The notes below the pieces were generated by a model. It was not told the origin of the DNA and made no database searches. It saw only the letters and a program-made list of their open reading frames with translations. A program made the translations under genes and the position numbers. Source: Cyanophora paradoxa (lineage: Eukaryota > Glaucocystophyceae > Cyanophorales > Cyanophoraceae). From it: DNA of 64,000 bases. The DNA is taken from assembly GCA_004431415.1 (NCBI GenBank), contig QPMI01000015.1:124001-188000 (forward strand). The letters are read 5' to 3'. Shown here piece by piece: positions 63,824 through 64,000 of the stretch (positions within the stretch are counted from its first letter, which is position 1; each line of letters starts with the position of its first letter).

Positions 63824-64000
63824 GGCGACTGTCGGACTCGCTCACGCTTACGGGGAGGTGCTTTCGCGTGCGCGCTTGGAAGCTAAAACGTTAACGCCGG
63901 GCGCTGGGCTTCAAAGGATAAATGTACGCGTCCGTTGAGGTTGAGTCGAGGGCGGGGGGCCAGAGGGCGGGGGCCCGGGGCAGGTTTCAGGGGGTACGTC
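63824..64000. other. Right window edge
   Basis: 5' flank of the SixA-like gene. No feature seen. Confidence 0.4.

Overview
This window is nuclear DNA from an intron-dense, strongly GC-rich eukaryote, most likely a unicellular alga or other protist. Exons are G+C-dominated and encode long Ala/Pro/Glu-rich extensions. Introns are mostly 40-120 nt and carry either a GTGCG-type or a GTACCCC-type donor. At least ten introns, spread over most of the genes, have a GC donor instead of GT. Frequent GC-AG introns plus this composition would suit a haptophyte or a similar algal lineage, but that is inference; nothing here fixes the taxon. I see no bacterial operon, tRNA, rRNA or CRISPR array.

Layout. 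1-8970 (+): the 3' two thirds of an SMG1-type PIKK kinase, cut by the left edge and ending in a clear FATC domain. 9669-10763 (+): an intronless ORF made of two long repeats. 12060-12784 (+): a small SelK/SelG-like membrane protein. 13245-14168 (-): the Golgi Qb-SNARE membrin (GOSR2). 14318-15576 (+): a two-TM protein. 15614-16720 (+): a probable dsRNA-binding-like protein. 17121-18772 (-): a ten-exon gene of a family I recall mainly from prokaryotes. 18888-22238 (+): an EHD/dynamin-like GTPase with a C-terminal membrane hairpin. 23235-24617 and 25214-26385 (+): two unknown genes. 27068-30133 (-): a TPR plus IQ-motif protein. 30982-33212 (+): a guanylate kinase with long extensions. 33977-35077 (+): a BTB/T1 protein with a cysteine-rich C-terminus. 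35894-38082 (-): a PhnP-like metallo-beta-lactamase-fold protein. 38688-42072 (+): a large TPR-like protein of unknown role. 43055-45782 (-): an LRR plus coiled-coil protein. 49010-53141 (-): a CCZ1-like gene. 53259-56170 (+): a PX-BAR sorting nexin. 56266-57353 (-): a TEX47-like protein. 57669-58930 and 60851-63136 (+): a truncated and a full RING-domain paralogue. 63270-63823 (-): a SixA-like histidine phosphatase, with a broken inverted copy at 46.6-48.1 kb.

Four of the genes act in membrane traffic (membrin, EHD-like GTPase, CCZ1-like, sorting nexin), but they are scattered, so this is probably chance. Gene models were built by hand by matching reading frame and splice phase across every junction. 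Most junctions close perfectly. The exceptions, almost all apparent one-base losses inside GC-rich exons, are listed as a finding because they bear on whether the SMG1 and TPR/IQ genes are intact.

The most unusual signals are: introns that contain duplicated copies of the preceding exon end together with its splice site; a family of short GTACCCC introns; an extreme richness of short palindromes between genes; a dispersed 11-bp motif; and several recent segmental duplications, one of which removed a RING domain in frame.
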